Assembly: GCA_009699875.1 (NCBI GenBank)
Contig: WLNI01000002.1
Span: 124,001 to 188,000, forward strand
Source of the DNA: Actinomycetota bacterium
GTDB lineage: Bacteria > Actinomycetota > Acidimicrobiia > Acidimicrobiales > RAAP-2
Direction of reading: 5' to 3'
Length of the DNA: 64,000 nucleotides
Shown here: piece by piece, positions 19,135-27,217 of the stretch
Numbering within the stretch: the first letter of the stretch is position 1
How the letters are laid out: each line of letters begins with the position of its first letter
Notes under the pieces: model-generated
What the model saw: the letters and a program-made list of their open reading frames with translations, nothing else
Database searches by the model: none
What the model was told of the DNA's origin: nothing
Translations under genes and position numbers: made by a program

Positions 19135-19839
19135 ATGATTCGACTCGAAAACGTCACCAAAACCTACAAAGGCTCAACGGTCGCTATTCGAGACCTCTCG
19201 ATAGAGATTGAAAAGGGCGAGTTTGTCTTTCTCGTTGGTTCTTCCGGGTCTGGAAAAACAACCTTCCTTCGGCTACTCCTTCGAGAAGAACTCCCAACGA
19301 ATGGTCGAATCATCGAAGCAGGACGAGACATCGTGGCCCTCCCGAAGTGGAGGGTGCCTTTTCTGAGGCGCAATATTGGCTGCGTCTTTCAAGACTTTCG
19401 CTTACTTCCAAACAAAACAGTGTTCGAGAATGTTGCCTTTGCTCTTGAGGTAATTGGACGTCCAAAGAACGTCGTTCGCTCACAAGTGCCTCAAGTTCTC
19501 GAACTCGTCGGCTTGGGGCACAAGCATGAATCCCTTCCAGGTGAGCTTTCAGGTGGAGAACAACAACGAGTGGCGGTGGCGCGAGCGTTTGTGAACCGAC
19601 CCCTCATTCTTTTGGCTGACGAACCAACTGGAAACTTGGACCCTTCCACGTCTGAGGGAATCATGAGCCTGCTTGATCGAATTAATCGGACGGGTACGAC
19701 GGTCGTTATGGCAACGCACGACAAGGCCCTCGTTGACCGAATGAGACGACGAGTGTTGGAGCTCGATCACGGCACCCTGGTCAGAGACCAGGCCCGTGGG
19801 GTCTATGGGATTGATGAATCCGTCGTGGGGCAGGTCTAG
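19135..19839 (+). CDS. ftsE: Cell division ATP-binding protein FtsE
   Basis: A 234-residue ABC ATPase: [13 protein letters not shown], Walker [11 protein letters not shown]-loop [21 protein letters not shown], signature [15 protein letters not shown], Walker [14 protein letters not shown] and the H-loop ATHDK. FtsE pairs with FtsX to relay division signals to periplasmic peptidoglycan hydrolases. The ftsX gene begins 3 bases after its stop. The ATG at 19135 is the natural start; a -10-like box and a short ORF lie upstream. Confidence 0.95.
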   Translation: MIRLENVTKTYKGSTVAIRDLSIEIEKGEFVFLVGSSGSGKTTFLRLLLREELPTNGRIIEAGRDIVALPKWRVPFLRRNIGCVFQDFRLLPNKTVFENVAFALEVIGRPKNVVRSQVPQVLELVGLGHKHESLPGELSGGEQQRVAVARAFVNRPLILLADEPTGNLDPSTSEGIMSLLDRINRTGTTVVMATHDKALVDRMRRRVLELDHGTLVRDQARGVYGIDESVVGQV

Positions 19840-19841
19840 AG

Positions 19842-20726
19842 ATGCCCGTCTTCGCTGAATACGCAGTTCGAGAAACAGCCTCGAACCTTTGGAGAAATCG
19901 ACTCATGACGATCGCCGCCGTCCTCACCGTGGCAGTGTCGCTTGCCCTTGTTGGCTCAGCGTTGTTACTGAAACAAGGAGCAGCAAACGCTGAAGCCGAA
20001 TGGCAGCGAGGGACGCAAGTCACCATTTGGATGGTTCCAACTGCGTCGCCGTCGGAGATTGCCGCCGTTGGGTCGCAACTCAAGACACTGCCGTATGTGA
20101 ATAGTTGTGTCTATCGAGGTAAGGCCTACGACTATCAAGAAGCACGCAAACTTCTCACACCTTCAGAGTTTTCTGTTCTTCAAATTCAGGATATGCCGAC
20201 GTCGTATCGATGCACTCCCGACCAGCCGTCCGACGCCCAAATTGTGGCGAACAGATTCACCGGGCAGCCAGGTGTTGGACAAGTCGCCGCACCGTTCCAA
20301 CAGATCCACGCAATGGAACAGACGATTACTGTCTTGCAGTGGGTCTTTTTGATCATCGCCTTAGTCCTTCTGCTCTCCGCAGCAGTCCTGATCCTGAATA
20401 CCATTCGGCTGGCTATATTCGCCAGGCGACGAGAGGTCTCGGTCATGAAGCTGGTCGGAGCAACGAACTGGTTCATTCGGGTTCCCTTCATGTCTGAAGG
20501 ACTTATCCAAGGGCTCCTCGGATCCATCGTCGCGGCCGCAGTTGTGCTTGGGCTTCATCTCTGGCTCAACACCCTTGGAGATCCCAATAACCCGAACTCC
20601 GTCTTGACCCAGATGCGACTGACAGGTTGGGAAGTGTTTTGGACCGATGCCGTCCTCGTCATTGTTGGCGTGGGGATCGGTGCGGTGGGTTCGTTTACCG
20701 CGATCCGCCGCTTCCTTGACGTCTAG
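19842..20726 (+). CDS. ftsX: Cell division permease-like protein FtsX
   Basis: A 294-residue FtsX with four predicted membrane segments: one near residues 22-45 (MTIAAVLTVAVSLALVGSAL), then three in the C-terminal half (VFLIIALVLLLSAAVLIL, GLIQGLLGSIVAAAVVLGL, AVLVIVGVGIGAVGSF). Between the first two is an extracytoplasmic domain of about 120 residues with two cysteines (SCVYRG and SYRCTPDQ) that could form a disulfide. RREVSVMKLVGATNWFIR is the conserved coupling motif for FtsE. In actinobacteria this complex activates NlpC/P60 hydrolases, none of which lies in the window. Confidence 0.94.
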   Translation: MPVFAEYAVRETASNLWRNRLMTIAAVLTVAVSLALVGSALLLKQGAANAEAEWQRGTQVTIWMVPTASPSEIAAVGSQLKTLPYVNSCVYRGKAYDYQEARKLLTPSEFSVLQIQDMPTSYRCTPDQPSDAQIVANRFTGQPGVGQVAAPFQQIHAMEQTITVLQWVFLIIALVLLLSAAVLILNTIRLAIFARRREVSVMKLVGATNWFIRVPFMSEGLIQGLLGSIVAAAVVLGLHLWLNTLGDPNNPNSVLTQMRLTGWEVFWTDAVLVIVGVGIGAVGSFTAIRRFLDV

Positions 20727-20808
20727 GGCATTTTTCTCATTTGTTGTGACCGTTGTTTTGAGCGGTGAAGCAATTGAGCTCGCTGCACATTGACAATGAG
20801 GAGTCACA

Positions 20809-21171
20809 ATGATGAATGGCACAGTGCTTGCGGGGAACCTCACGAGGGATCCAGAGATTCGCTATCTCACCGATGGGGTAGCAACCTGCAGTTTTGGTCT
20901 CGCGGTCGACCGGCGGTGGCAAGATCGAGAGACCGGGGTATGGGCCGAGGCCACCTCGTTTTTTGACGTTGCATGTTGGAGAGACCTTGCAGAACATGTC
21001 ACCCTCAGTTTAGAAAAGGGAGCGAGAGTCATCGCCACGGGTCGACTCGAGCAACGAAGCTGGACAGGTGATGACGGCAGGGTACGGACAAGGATCGAAC
21101 TCGTCGCTGACGACATCGGAACGTCATTGAAGTTTTCTCCCCTTGAGACGACAAACTCGTCGAGGGTCTAA
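20809..21171 (+). CDS. ssb: Single-stranded DNA-binding protein, short form
   Basis: A 120-residue OB-fold protein: MNGTVLAGNLTRDPEIRYL, VATCSFGLAVDRRW, TSFFDVACWRDLAEHV, LEKGARVIATGRLEQRSW and RTRIELVADDIGTSL. It ends shortly after the OB fold and lacks the acidic DDDIPF-like tip used to recruit repair partners, so it may be an auxiliary paralogue (SsbB-like) rather than the main SSB. A GAGGAG precedes the double ATG (20809/20812). Its stop abuts the stop of convergent msrB. Confidence 0.85.
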   Translation: MMNGTVLAGNLTRDPEIRYLTDGVATCSFGLAVDRRWQDRETGVWAEATSFFDVACWRDLAEHVTLSLEKGARVIATGRLEQRSWTGDDGRVRTRIELVADDIGTSLKFSPLETTNSSRV

Positions 21172-21573
21172 TTAATCTTTCGTCTCTGGATCGAACTCAA
21201 GAGAAAGTGAGTTCACGCAGTAGCGAAGACCCGTCTCAGTGGGTCCATCGTCAAAGAGGTGGCCGAGGTGCCCTCCACATGCTCCACAAAGAACTTCGGT
21301 GCGGACCATGCCGTGGCTTTTGTCTTGCTTTTCAATCACAGGACCGACCGCAGTATCGAAACTGGGCCAGCCTGAACCAGAGTCAAATTTCGACCCCGAC
21401 ATGAAGAGCAAGGTATTGCATCCTGCACAGTGGAATCCACCATCTTGGTCAACATGGAGAAGAGGCCCAGTAAAAGCTGGTTCTGTGGCAGCCTGGCGAA
21501 GGATGGCGTAGCGCTCTGGAGAGAGTTGACTCTGCCATTCTCCTTCTGATTTTTCGACCTGGAATTCAGCCAT
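21172..21573 (-). CDS. msrB: Peptide-methionine (R)-S-oxide reductase
   Basis: A 133-residue MsrB, which repairs R-methionine sulfoxide in proteins. It has two zinc CxxC pairs (FHCAGC and LCGACGG), GSGWPSF, HGMVRTEV, GHLGHLFDDGP and the catalytic cysteine in RYCVNSLSLEF. The start at 21573 (MAEFQVEKSEGEW) is preceded by AGAAAGG; longer frames add an unrelated tail. It is divergent from the acyl-CoA dehydrogenase operon. Confidence 0.93.
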   Translation of the reverse strand: MAEFQVEKSEGEWQSQLSPERYAILRQAATEPAFTGPLLHVDQDGGFHCAGCNTLLFMSGSKFDSGSGWPSFDTAVGPVIEKQDKSHGMVRTEVLCGACGGHLGHLFDDGPTETGLRYCVNSLSLEFDPETKD

Positions 21574-21630
21574 AGGTGCCTTTCTGCTCTGTGATCTGGC
21601 GAAACGGCAGATCACCTCGTGTGTTGTCTG

Positions 21631-21636
21631 TACGCT
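21631..21636 (+). promoter_or_regulatory. Candidate -10 box TACGCT of the fadE30-like operon
   Basis: TACGCT ends 8 nt before the ATG at 21645, implying a leaderless or nearly leaderless transcript. No KstR2-like inverted repeat was recognised nearby. Confidence 0.5.
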
Positions 21637-21644
21637 ACCGGGCG

Positions 21645-22844
21645 ATGGAGTTCGCTGATTCACCCGAAGATGCCGCCTTCCGCCAAGAGGTGGTCAGTTG
21701 GCTGGCCGAGCATGTGGTCGGCGAGTTCGCCGAACTCGGTGGCAGAGGCGGCTCGGGTGATGAAACCTTTGGTTTTGAGGTGCGACGAGCTTGGGAACGT
21801 GAACTCGCAATCGGCGGCTGGACCTGCATTGGCTGGCCTGTCGAGTACGGCGGCAGGGGCGCATCGATTGCCCAGCAGGTCATCTTTTTTGAGGAATACG
21901 TCAAGGCGAAAGCTCCAGGTCGAGTTGGCGTCCTTGGAGAAGGATTGCTTGGGCCAACGCTTATTCACTACGGCACCGAGGAACAAAAGAAGCGATTTCT
22001 TCCCGCAATCGTTGCGGGCGAGGAACTCTGGTCGCAGGGTTACTCAGAACCCAACGCGGGTAGTGACTTAGCGTCACTGAGCACCAAGGCCGAACTCGAT
22101 GGAGATGAGTGGGTCATCACAGGTCAGAAAGTTTGGACCTCACTGGCGCATCAGTCGGACTGGTGTTTCGTTCTGTGTCGAACTGACCCCATCAGCGAAC
22201 GCCACAAAGGCCTTTCGTATCTGTTGGTCCCGATGGATCAGCCAGGTATAGAGATTCGCCCCATCAGACAGCTCACAGATACGAGTGAGTTCAATGAAGT
22301 CTTTTTTGATGGGGCTCGAACGAAGAAGGAAAATATTGTTGGAGAGCCGGGCCAAGGGTGGACCGTGGGTTTAGCGACATTGGCCTTTGAACGCGGCGTT
22401 GGACTCTTAGGACACCTCTTGTCGTTCCGACGAGAGTTTGATGCGCTTTTGGCGGTGGCCAAAGAAAATGGCATGAGCCAGAGACCCATCATGCGAGATC
22501 GCCTCACAAGATCATTTGTCGAATTAGAGATCCTTCGGGCGACCACTCTTCGGAGTTTGACCGGCGTTGATGGGCCCGCAGCAGCCCCCGAGGCCTCAGT
22601 CTTGAAGTTGTTTTGGTCGACATGGCACCAGCAGTTCGGAGAGTTGTGCATGGACATTCGAGGCATGGAGGCAACCCTGGTGGGTGATTCGTATGATCTA
22701 GGACAAGAGCATCGAACATTCTTGTTCTCTCGTTCTGAGACGATCTACGGAGGCTCCAACGAAATCCAGAAAAACATTATTGGAGAGAGAGTCCTTGGAC
22801 TCCCTTCTGAACCAAAACCGCAACCCAAAGGAAACCCATCGTGA
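21645..22844 (+). CDS. Acyl-CoA dehydrogenase, FadE30-like
   Basis: A 399-residue FAD-dependent acyl-CoA dehydrogenase. It strongly resembles mycobacterial FadE30 as I recall it: GWPVEYGGRG, ELWSQGYSEPNAGSDLAS, VITGQKVWTSLAH, GLSYLLVPMDQPGIEIRPI, EFNEVFFDGART, ATLAFERGV and the end IYGGSNEIQKNIIGERVLGLP. FadE30 acts in degradation of the C/D rings of cholesterol after side-chain and A/B ring removal. The next two genes match ipdF and fadD3, its neighbours in Mycobacterium, which supports the assignment. Residue-level confirmation of substrate is not possible from sequence. It overlaps the following SDR by 4 nt. Confidence 0.88.
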   Translation: MEFADSPEDAAFRQEVVSWLAEHVVGEFAELGGRGGSGDETFGFEVRRAWERELAIGGWTCIGWPVEYGGRGASIAQQVIFFEEYVKAKAPGRVGVLGEGLLGPTLIHYGTEEQKKRFLPAIVAGEELWSQGYSEPNAGSDLASLSTKAELDGDEWVITGQKVWTSLAHQSDWCFVLCRTDPISERHKGLSYLLVPMDQPGIEIRPIRQLTDTSEFNEVFFDGARTKKENIVGEPGQGWTVGLATLAFERGVGLLGHLLSFRREFDALLAVAKENGMSQRPIMRDRLTRSFVELEILRATTLRSLTGVDGPAAAPEASVLKLFWSTWHQQFGELCMDIRGMEATLVGDSYDLGQEHRTFLFSRSETIYGGSNEIQKNIIGERVLGLPSEPKPQPKGNPS

Positions 22845-23644
22845 GCTTGAATAATGATTTTCCTCCTCCTCCGCTCATCACGCCTCCATCGGGGCACAAT
22901 CTCTTAGAAAGCAAAGTTGTCATCGTGACTGCTGCCGCAGGAACTGGGATCGGCATGTCCACCGCACAGCGCTGTCTTGAAGAGGGCGCCCAGGTCGTTG
23001 TCTCTGATGCTCATGAGCGCCGCCTCGCCGAAACTGTCGAAGAACTCTCTGGAAACGATAGCGATCACGTCATCGGCATTCCCTGTGACGTCACGAAAGA
23101 GGATGACGTCCAACACCTATTCGCGGGAGCCAAGGAGCACTTTGGTCGCGTTGACGTGGCGGTCAATAACGCAGGTTTAGGAGGGACGGCACTTCTCACC
23201 GAGATGACCGATGAACAGTGGCTGCGGGTCCTGGACGTGACCTTAAATGGAACGTTCCGCTGCACTCGTGCCGCCATGCAACTCATGGGGGCCCAAGGAG
23301 CAGGGGTGATTGTCAACAACTCGAGCGTTTTGGGCTGGCGCGCACAACCAGGCCAAGCGCACTACGCCGCAGCCAAGGCTGGCGTCATGGCGCTGACACG
23401 TTCTGCTGCGGCAGAAGGTGCGCCACTTGGCATTCGTGTCAATGCGGTCGCACCTTCATTGGCCGAGCATCCATTCCTGAATCGGGCGATCAGTGATGAA
23501 GATATCGCCATTCTTCGAAATCGTGAGCTCTTCCACCGAGGAGCTGAAGTCTGGGAAGTAGCGAACGTGGTGATTTTTTTGGCGAGTGATTACTCCTCGT
23601 ATCTCTCGGGAGAAATCATTTCAGTCTCAAGCCAGCATCCATGA
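22841..23644 (+). CDS. SDR oxidoreductase, IpdF-like
   Basis: A 267-residue classical short-chain dehydrogenase with an N-terminal extension, the cofactor motif VTAAAGTGIG (a variant of TGxxxGIG), NNAGLGG, the NNSSVLGWRAQPGQAHYAAAK active site Ser-Tyr-Lys and the C-terminus DYSSYLSGEIISVSSQHP. This tail and the AAAGTGIG motif are as in Rv3559c (IpdF), the reductase of the 5-hydroxy-HIP intermediate in steroid C/D ring breakdown. GTG start overlaps the dehydrogenase stop and the ligase ATG overlaps its own stop. A general FabG-like ketoreductase is the alternative. Confidence 0.83.
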   Translation: MSLNNDFPPPPLITPPSGHNLLESKVVIVTAAAGTGIGMSTAQRCLEEGAQVVVSDAHERRLAETVEELSGNDSDHVIGIPCDVTKEDDVQHLFAGAKEHFGRVDVAVNNAGLGGTALLTEMTDEQWLRVLDVTLNGTFRCTRAAMQLMGAQGAGVIVNNSSVLGWRAQPGQAHYAAAKAGVMALTRSAAAEGAPLGIRVNAVAPSLAEHPFLNRAISDEDIAILRNRELFHRGAEVWEVANVVIFLASDYSSYLSGEIISVSSQHP

Positions 23645-25293
23645 CCATGCCCGCCACGCCGGTTCTCGGTGAGAGCGAAGACCCGAGGGGTGATCTCGCG
23701 TGGGGGACCATTCCAAATCTTGTTGAGTGGGCCGCCACATGTTTCGCTGACAGCGAAGCGCTGGTTGATGGCGATCTCCGTCTTAGTTTTGCTGAGTTGG
23801 CTCACGCCGTCGATGACGTGGCCCGGGGCTTTCTCGCCCATGGCCTTGTTGCCGGCGACAGAGTCGCACTGTGGGCACCGAACTGCGCCGAGTGGGTACT
23901 TGGAGCACTTGGCGCCCTGAGGGCGGGAGGTGTCATTGTGACGCTGAACACTCGATTTAAGGGTCCTGAAGCGGCCTATATCTTGCAAAACTCGAGAGCT
24001 CGCTTCTTGATGAGCGTTGAAGGATTCTTAGGGTTCGACTACCCCGCAATGCTCGAAGGACTCGACGTCGGCGATCTCGAAGAGATCATCATGCTCAAAG
24101 GAACGAGCGGTGGCGCTCACCCTGAGGGGGTTGCAGTGCTCACACTTGATGACTTGATTCAAAGTGGCGAAGCCGTCTCGGCGAAGGACTCTGCCGAGAG
24201 AAGTGCACTGATTCAGCCGGGGGACGTGAGTGATTTGATTTTCACGTCGGGGACGACGGGCCACCCCAAGGGAGCGATGACGTCTCATGCGCAGACCTTG
24301 CGCACCTTTGCAACGTGGGCTTCGATTGTTGGCCTGCGTCAAGGGGATCGCTACTTGGTGGTGAATCCGTTCTTTCATACCTTTGGCTACAAAGCGGGAC
24401 TCTTGGCGTCGCTCATGGCGGGGGCAACTGTTATTCCCGAGCCAGTCTTTGATGTCGACCGGGTCCTTGAAACAATTGCGACAGAGAAAATCAGCATGCT
24501 CCCGGGGCCGCCCACGCTGTACCAATCGATCCTGGTGCATCCTCGACGCCACGACGTAGATCTGAGTTCCCTCCGCCTTGGCGTCACTGGGGCAGCAGTC
24601 GTGCCCGTCGAACTCGTGATTGCGATGCGTGAAGAGTTGCAATTCGAAACGGTCCTGACGGCCTACGGGCTCACTGAATCTTCTGGTGTGGTCTCGATGT
24701 GTCGACGTGACGACCCACCAGAGATCATCGCAACAACGTCTGGTCGGGCAATCCCAGATCTCGACGTCAAGATCATCGACCCTGAGGGCAATGAGCTGGA
24801 ACGAGGTGAGGCCGGCGAGATTGTTGCTCGGGGCTATCCAATTATGCAGGGCTACTTCCAAGACGCCGAAGAGACCGCCAAGGCGATTGACGCAGAGGGC
24901 TGGCTGCACACCGGCGACGTGGGGACGATGGATGCGCAAGGGAACCTTGTTATTACTGACCGCTTGAAGGACATGTTTGTGGTGGGGGGATTCAATGCGT
25001 ACCCGGCCGAGATTGAAGCCATCCTTCGGGGCTACGAGGGTGTCGCCAACGTGGCAGTGATTGGTGTTCCTGACGAAAGGATGGGGGAGGTGGGATGCGC
25101 CTATGTTGTGCGAGCTACTGCAACCCCAAGCGATGAGGTGTTCCAACAAGAACTTTTGAGTTTTGCCAAAGAACAGATGGCGAACTACAAGGTGCCACGA
25201 TCCATCGTGTGTATCGATGAGCTGCCGTTGAATGCAAGTGGAAAAGTGCTCAAGCGAGAGTTGCGAAAAGAACACAAGGGTGAGACGTCCTAA
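23641..25293 (+). CDS. Acyl-CoA synthetase, FadD3-like (HIP-CoA ligase type)
   Basis: A 550-residue adenylate-forming ligase: P-loop LIFTSGTTGHPKGAM, NPFFHTFGYKAGLLASL, LPGPPTLYQSIL, GVTGAAVVPVELV, LTAYGLTESSGVVSMC, GWLHTGDVG, TDRLKDMFVVGGFNAYPAEIE and the catalytic lysine in LNASGKVLKREL. The NPFFHxFGYKAG and LPGPPT segments match FadD3, the ligase that activates HIP (the steroid C/D ring propionate) with CoA. Together with FadE30- and IpdF-like genes it forms an overlapping three-gene operon. Other bicyclic or branched acids could be the real substrate. Confidence 0.86.
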   Translation: MTMPATPVLGESEDPRGDLAWGTIPNLVEWAATCFADSEALVDGDLRLSFAELAHAVDDVARGFLAHGLVAGDRVALWAPNCAEWVLGALGALRAGGVIVTLNTRFKGPEAAYILQNSRARFLMSVEGFLGFDYPAMLEGLDVGDLEEIIMLKGTSGGAHPEGVAVLTLDDLIQSGEAVSAKDSAERSALIQPGDVSDLIFTSGTTGHPKGAMTSHAQTLRTFATWASIVGLRQGDRYLVVNPFFHTFGYKAGLLASLMAGATVIPEPVFDVDRVLETIATEKISMLPGPPTLYQSILVHPRRHDVDLSSLRLGVTGAAVVPVELVIAMREELQFETVLTAYGLTESSGVVSMCRRDDPPEIIATTSGRAIPDLDVKIIDPEGNELERGEAGEIVARGYPIMQGYFQDAEETAKAIDAEGWLHTGDVGTMDAQGNLVITDRLKDMFVVGGFNAYPAEIEAILRGYEGVANVAVIGVPDERMGEVGCAYVVRATATPSDEVFQQELLSFAKEQMANYKVPRSIVCIDELPLNASGKVLKRELRKEHKGETS

Positions 25294-25320
25294 AGTGAGA
25301 GATCAACGAGAGGGGTACAG

Positions 25321-26436
25321 ATGAAAGGCATCGTTTACACCGGAGATGGTGTGGAGATTTCAGATGAGTTAGGGATCAGGGATCCTGGGCCGAAGGAAGT
25401 CAGGATCAACGTGATGGCCGCGGGTGTCTGTCACTCAGACCTCTCGGTGATCAATGGAACGATTCCATGGAAGCCACCTGCGGTGTTAGGTCACGAAGGG
25501 GCGGGCATCGTTGAAGCGGTCGGTGCTGAAGTTCGCTCGGTGAAGCCCGGCGATCACGTGGTGATCGCAACATTGGCGAACTGTGGTGTGTGTCGAGCCT
25601 GCTCGACTGGCCACCCCACGTGGTGCCTGCGCTCACTTGGAAATGTCTCGAAGCCATTCACCTACAAAGGCGAGCCAGCATCAAACTTTGCTGCGGTCAG
25701 TGTCTTTGCCGAACAGACAATCGTTTCAGAGGTCCAAGCAATCCCAATTCCAAAAGATGTGCCATTCACTTCAGCATGTCTTATCGGTTGCGGTGTCTTG
25801 ACCGGTGTGGGTGCAGTCCTTAATCGTGCGAAGGTGCGACCGGGTGAAACCGCCGCAGTCTTTGGCGTGGGCGGCATTGGCCTCAACGTGATTCAAGGAC
25901 TCGAAATAGCGGGGGCTACTCGTATTATTGGCGTCGACACCCAAGCATCGAAAGAGTCGCTCGCCCGGCAATTTGGAGCGACTGATTTTATTGACGCCTC
26001 CACCACCGATGCGGTGAAAGCGATCCGAGAACTGCTTCCTGCAAACAGCGCATCTGCTGCAGGAGCCCTCAGCCCAATGGGTGGTGCGACCTGGGCGTTC
26101 GACTGCGTCGGACATCCAGCGGTCTTGCGAAACGCCCTTGACGTCCTTGACTGGGGCGGTGGAGCGGTGGCTCTCGGTATTCCTCCTCAAGGAACCGAAG
26201 TCTCGGTCGATATCAACTCCTTGGCCTACGTGGATCGCACCCTGATGGGCTGTCGTTATGGCTCATCTCGGCCTCATCATGACGTAGGAATGATGATTGA
26301 CCTCTACAAGGCGGGCCGGCTCAAGCTCGACGAGTTGGTCTCGCTGACCTGTCCGCTCGAGGATTTCCGAGTCATTGTTGATGCCATGCATGAAGGCACC
26401 GTGGCCCGGGGCGTCCTCGAAATCGGCGTGCTGTAG
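25321..26436 (+). CDS. Zinc-dependent alcohol dehydrogenase (class III/NDMA-type family)
   Basis: A 371-residue medium-chain dehydrogenase with catalytic zinc ligands in GVCHSDLSVI and GHEGAGIVEAVG, the structural zinc loop CGVCRACSTGHPTWC, and the cofactor motif VFGVGGIGLNVIQG. The layout is that of actinobacterial class III-like and mycothiol/NDMA-dependent alcohol dehydrogenases. It would oxidise a primary alcohol or a thiol adduct; the substrate is unknown. It starts 27 bases after the FadD3-like stop behind GAGAGGGG and is probably in the same operon, hinting at an alcohol intermediate of that pathway. Confidence 0.87.
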   Translation: MKGIVYTGDGVEISDELGIRDPGPKEVRINVMAAGVCHSDLSVINGTIPWKPPAVLGHEGAGIVEAVGAEVRSVKPGDHVVIATLANCGVCRACSTGHPTWCLRSLGNVSKPFTYKGEPASNFAAVSVFAEQTIVSEVQAIPIPKDVPFTSACLIGCGVLTGVGAVLNRAKVRPGETAAVFGVGGIGLNVIQGLEIAGATRIIGVDTQASKESLARQFGATDFIDASTTDAVKAIRELLPANSASAAGALSPMGGATWAFDCVGHPAVLRNALDVLDWGGGAVALGIPPQGTEVSVDINSLAYVDRTLMGCRYGSSRPHHDVGMMIDLYKAGRLKLDELVSLTCPLEDFRVIVDAMHEGTVARGVLEIGVL

Positions 26437-26439
26437 GGT
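26434..26439 (+). promoter_or_regulatory. Candidate -10 box TAGGGT of rmlA-like gene
   Basis: TAGGGT overlaps the alcohol dehydrogenase stop codon and ends 7 nt before GTG 26447, matching the leaderless spacing. Confidence 0.5.
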
Positions 26440-26446
26440 CAGTCCC

Positions 26447-27196
26447 GTGCGAGGCATTCTTTTGGCTGGAGGGACGGGGTCACGTCTGCAACGACTGACT
26501 CGGATTACGAACAAGCACCTCTTGCCGATCTATGACCGATCCATGGTCGAGTGGGCCGTTGAGTCACTCGTGGCCGCGGGAGTGACCGAGTTGCTCTTGG
26601 TGACCGGCGGAGAACATATTGGCAGCTTCCTTCGAGTTCTTGGCGACGGCTCCTCCTATGGCTTAGAGAACCTCTCGTTCTCAGTTCAAGAACAAGCTGG
26701 AGGAATTGCCGAGGCGCTTGGTCTCGGTGAACGATTTGCCGATGGACAGCCTGTCGTCGTCATGCTCGCAGACAACATCTTTGAACAAACCTTTAAAGCA
26801 ACGATTGATGCCTTTCGAGAAAACCCGGTTGGCTGTCGCTTGGTGTTGTGCGAGATGGAAGATCCCGCTCACTTGTCACACTTAGGTGTGGCAGCGTTCG
26901 ACGAAAATCGATCGATCGTGTCGATCATTGAGAAACCCTCGGACCCACCGAGTCCTTATGCGGTCACTGGCGTCTACTGCTACAGCGCAGATGTCTTTGA
27001 CGTTGTGAAAACTCTGGAGCCGTCGGCTCGAGGAGAGCTCGAGGTCACGGATCTCAATAATCACTACATCTCAACAGGGCACGTGGCCTATGACGTTCAG
27101 CCAGGTTTCTGGGGTGATGCCGGCGAATCGATCGATGCGTACCAACAAGTTGGCGAGTACGTCGCCCGTCATGGAGCAAATCACCCAGCGATCTAA
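26447..27196 (+). CDS. Sugar-1-phosphate nucleotidyltransferase, RmlA-like
   Basis: A 249-residue nucleotidyltransferase with RGILLAGGTGSRLQRLTRITNKHLLP at its start, the VQEQAGGIAEAL substrate loop, VVMLADNIFE, IIEKPSDPPS, AVTGVYCYSADVF and GFWGDAGESIDAY. These match glucose-1-phosphate thymidylyltransferases, although it is shorter than full-length RmlA (about 290 residues). It would make dTDP-glucose for the rhamnose pathway encoded 19 kb away. GTG 26447 is chosen from the -10 spacing and the fold start. It converges on dxs. Confidence 0.85.
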   Translation: MRGILLAGGTGSRLQRLTRITNKHLLPIYDRSMVEWAVESLVAAGVTELLLVTGGEHIGSFLRVLGDGSSYGLENLSFSVQEQAGGIAEALGLGERFADGQPVVVMLADNIFEQTFKATIDAFRENPVGCRLVLCEMEDPAHLSHLGVAAFDENRSIVSIIEKPSDPPSPYAVTGVYCYSADVFDVVKTLEPSARGELEVTDLNNHYISTGHVAYDVQPGFWGDAGESIDAYQQVGEYVARHGANHPAI

Positions 27197-27217
27197 CGGA
27201 GCTGTTCGCTACCAGTC

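Noticed and set aside
21574-21644. KstR2-type operator before the fadE30-like operon
   Set aside because: No AGCAAG-type inverted repeat was seen between the msrB and dehydrogenase starts.
24028-25275. Long minus-strand open frame of 415 codons opposite the FadD3-like gene
   Set aside because: The plus strand encodes an unmistakable acyl-CoA ligase through the whole stretch; the antisense product has no recognisable domain.
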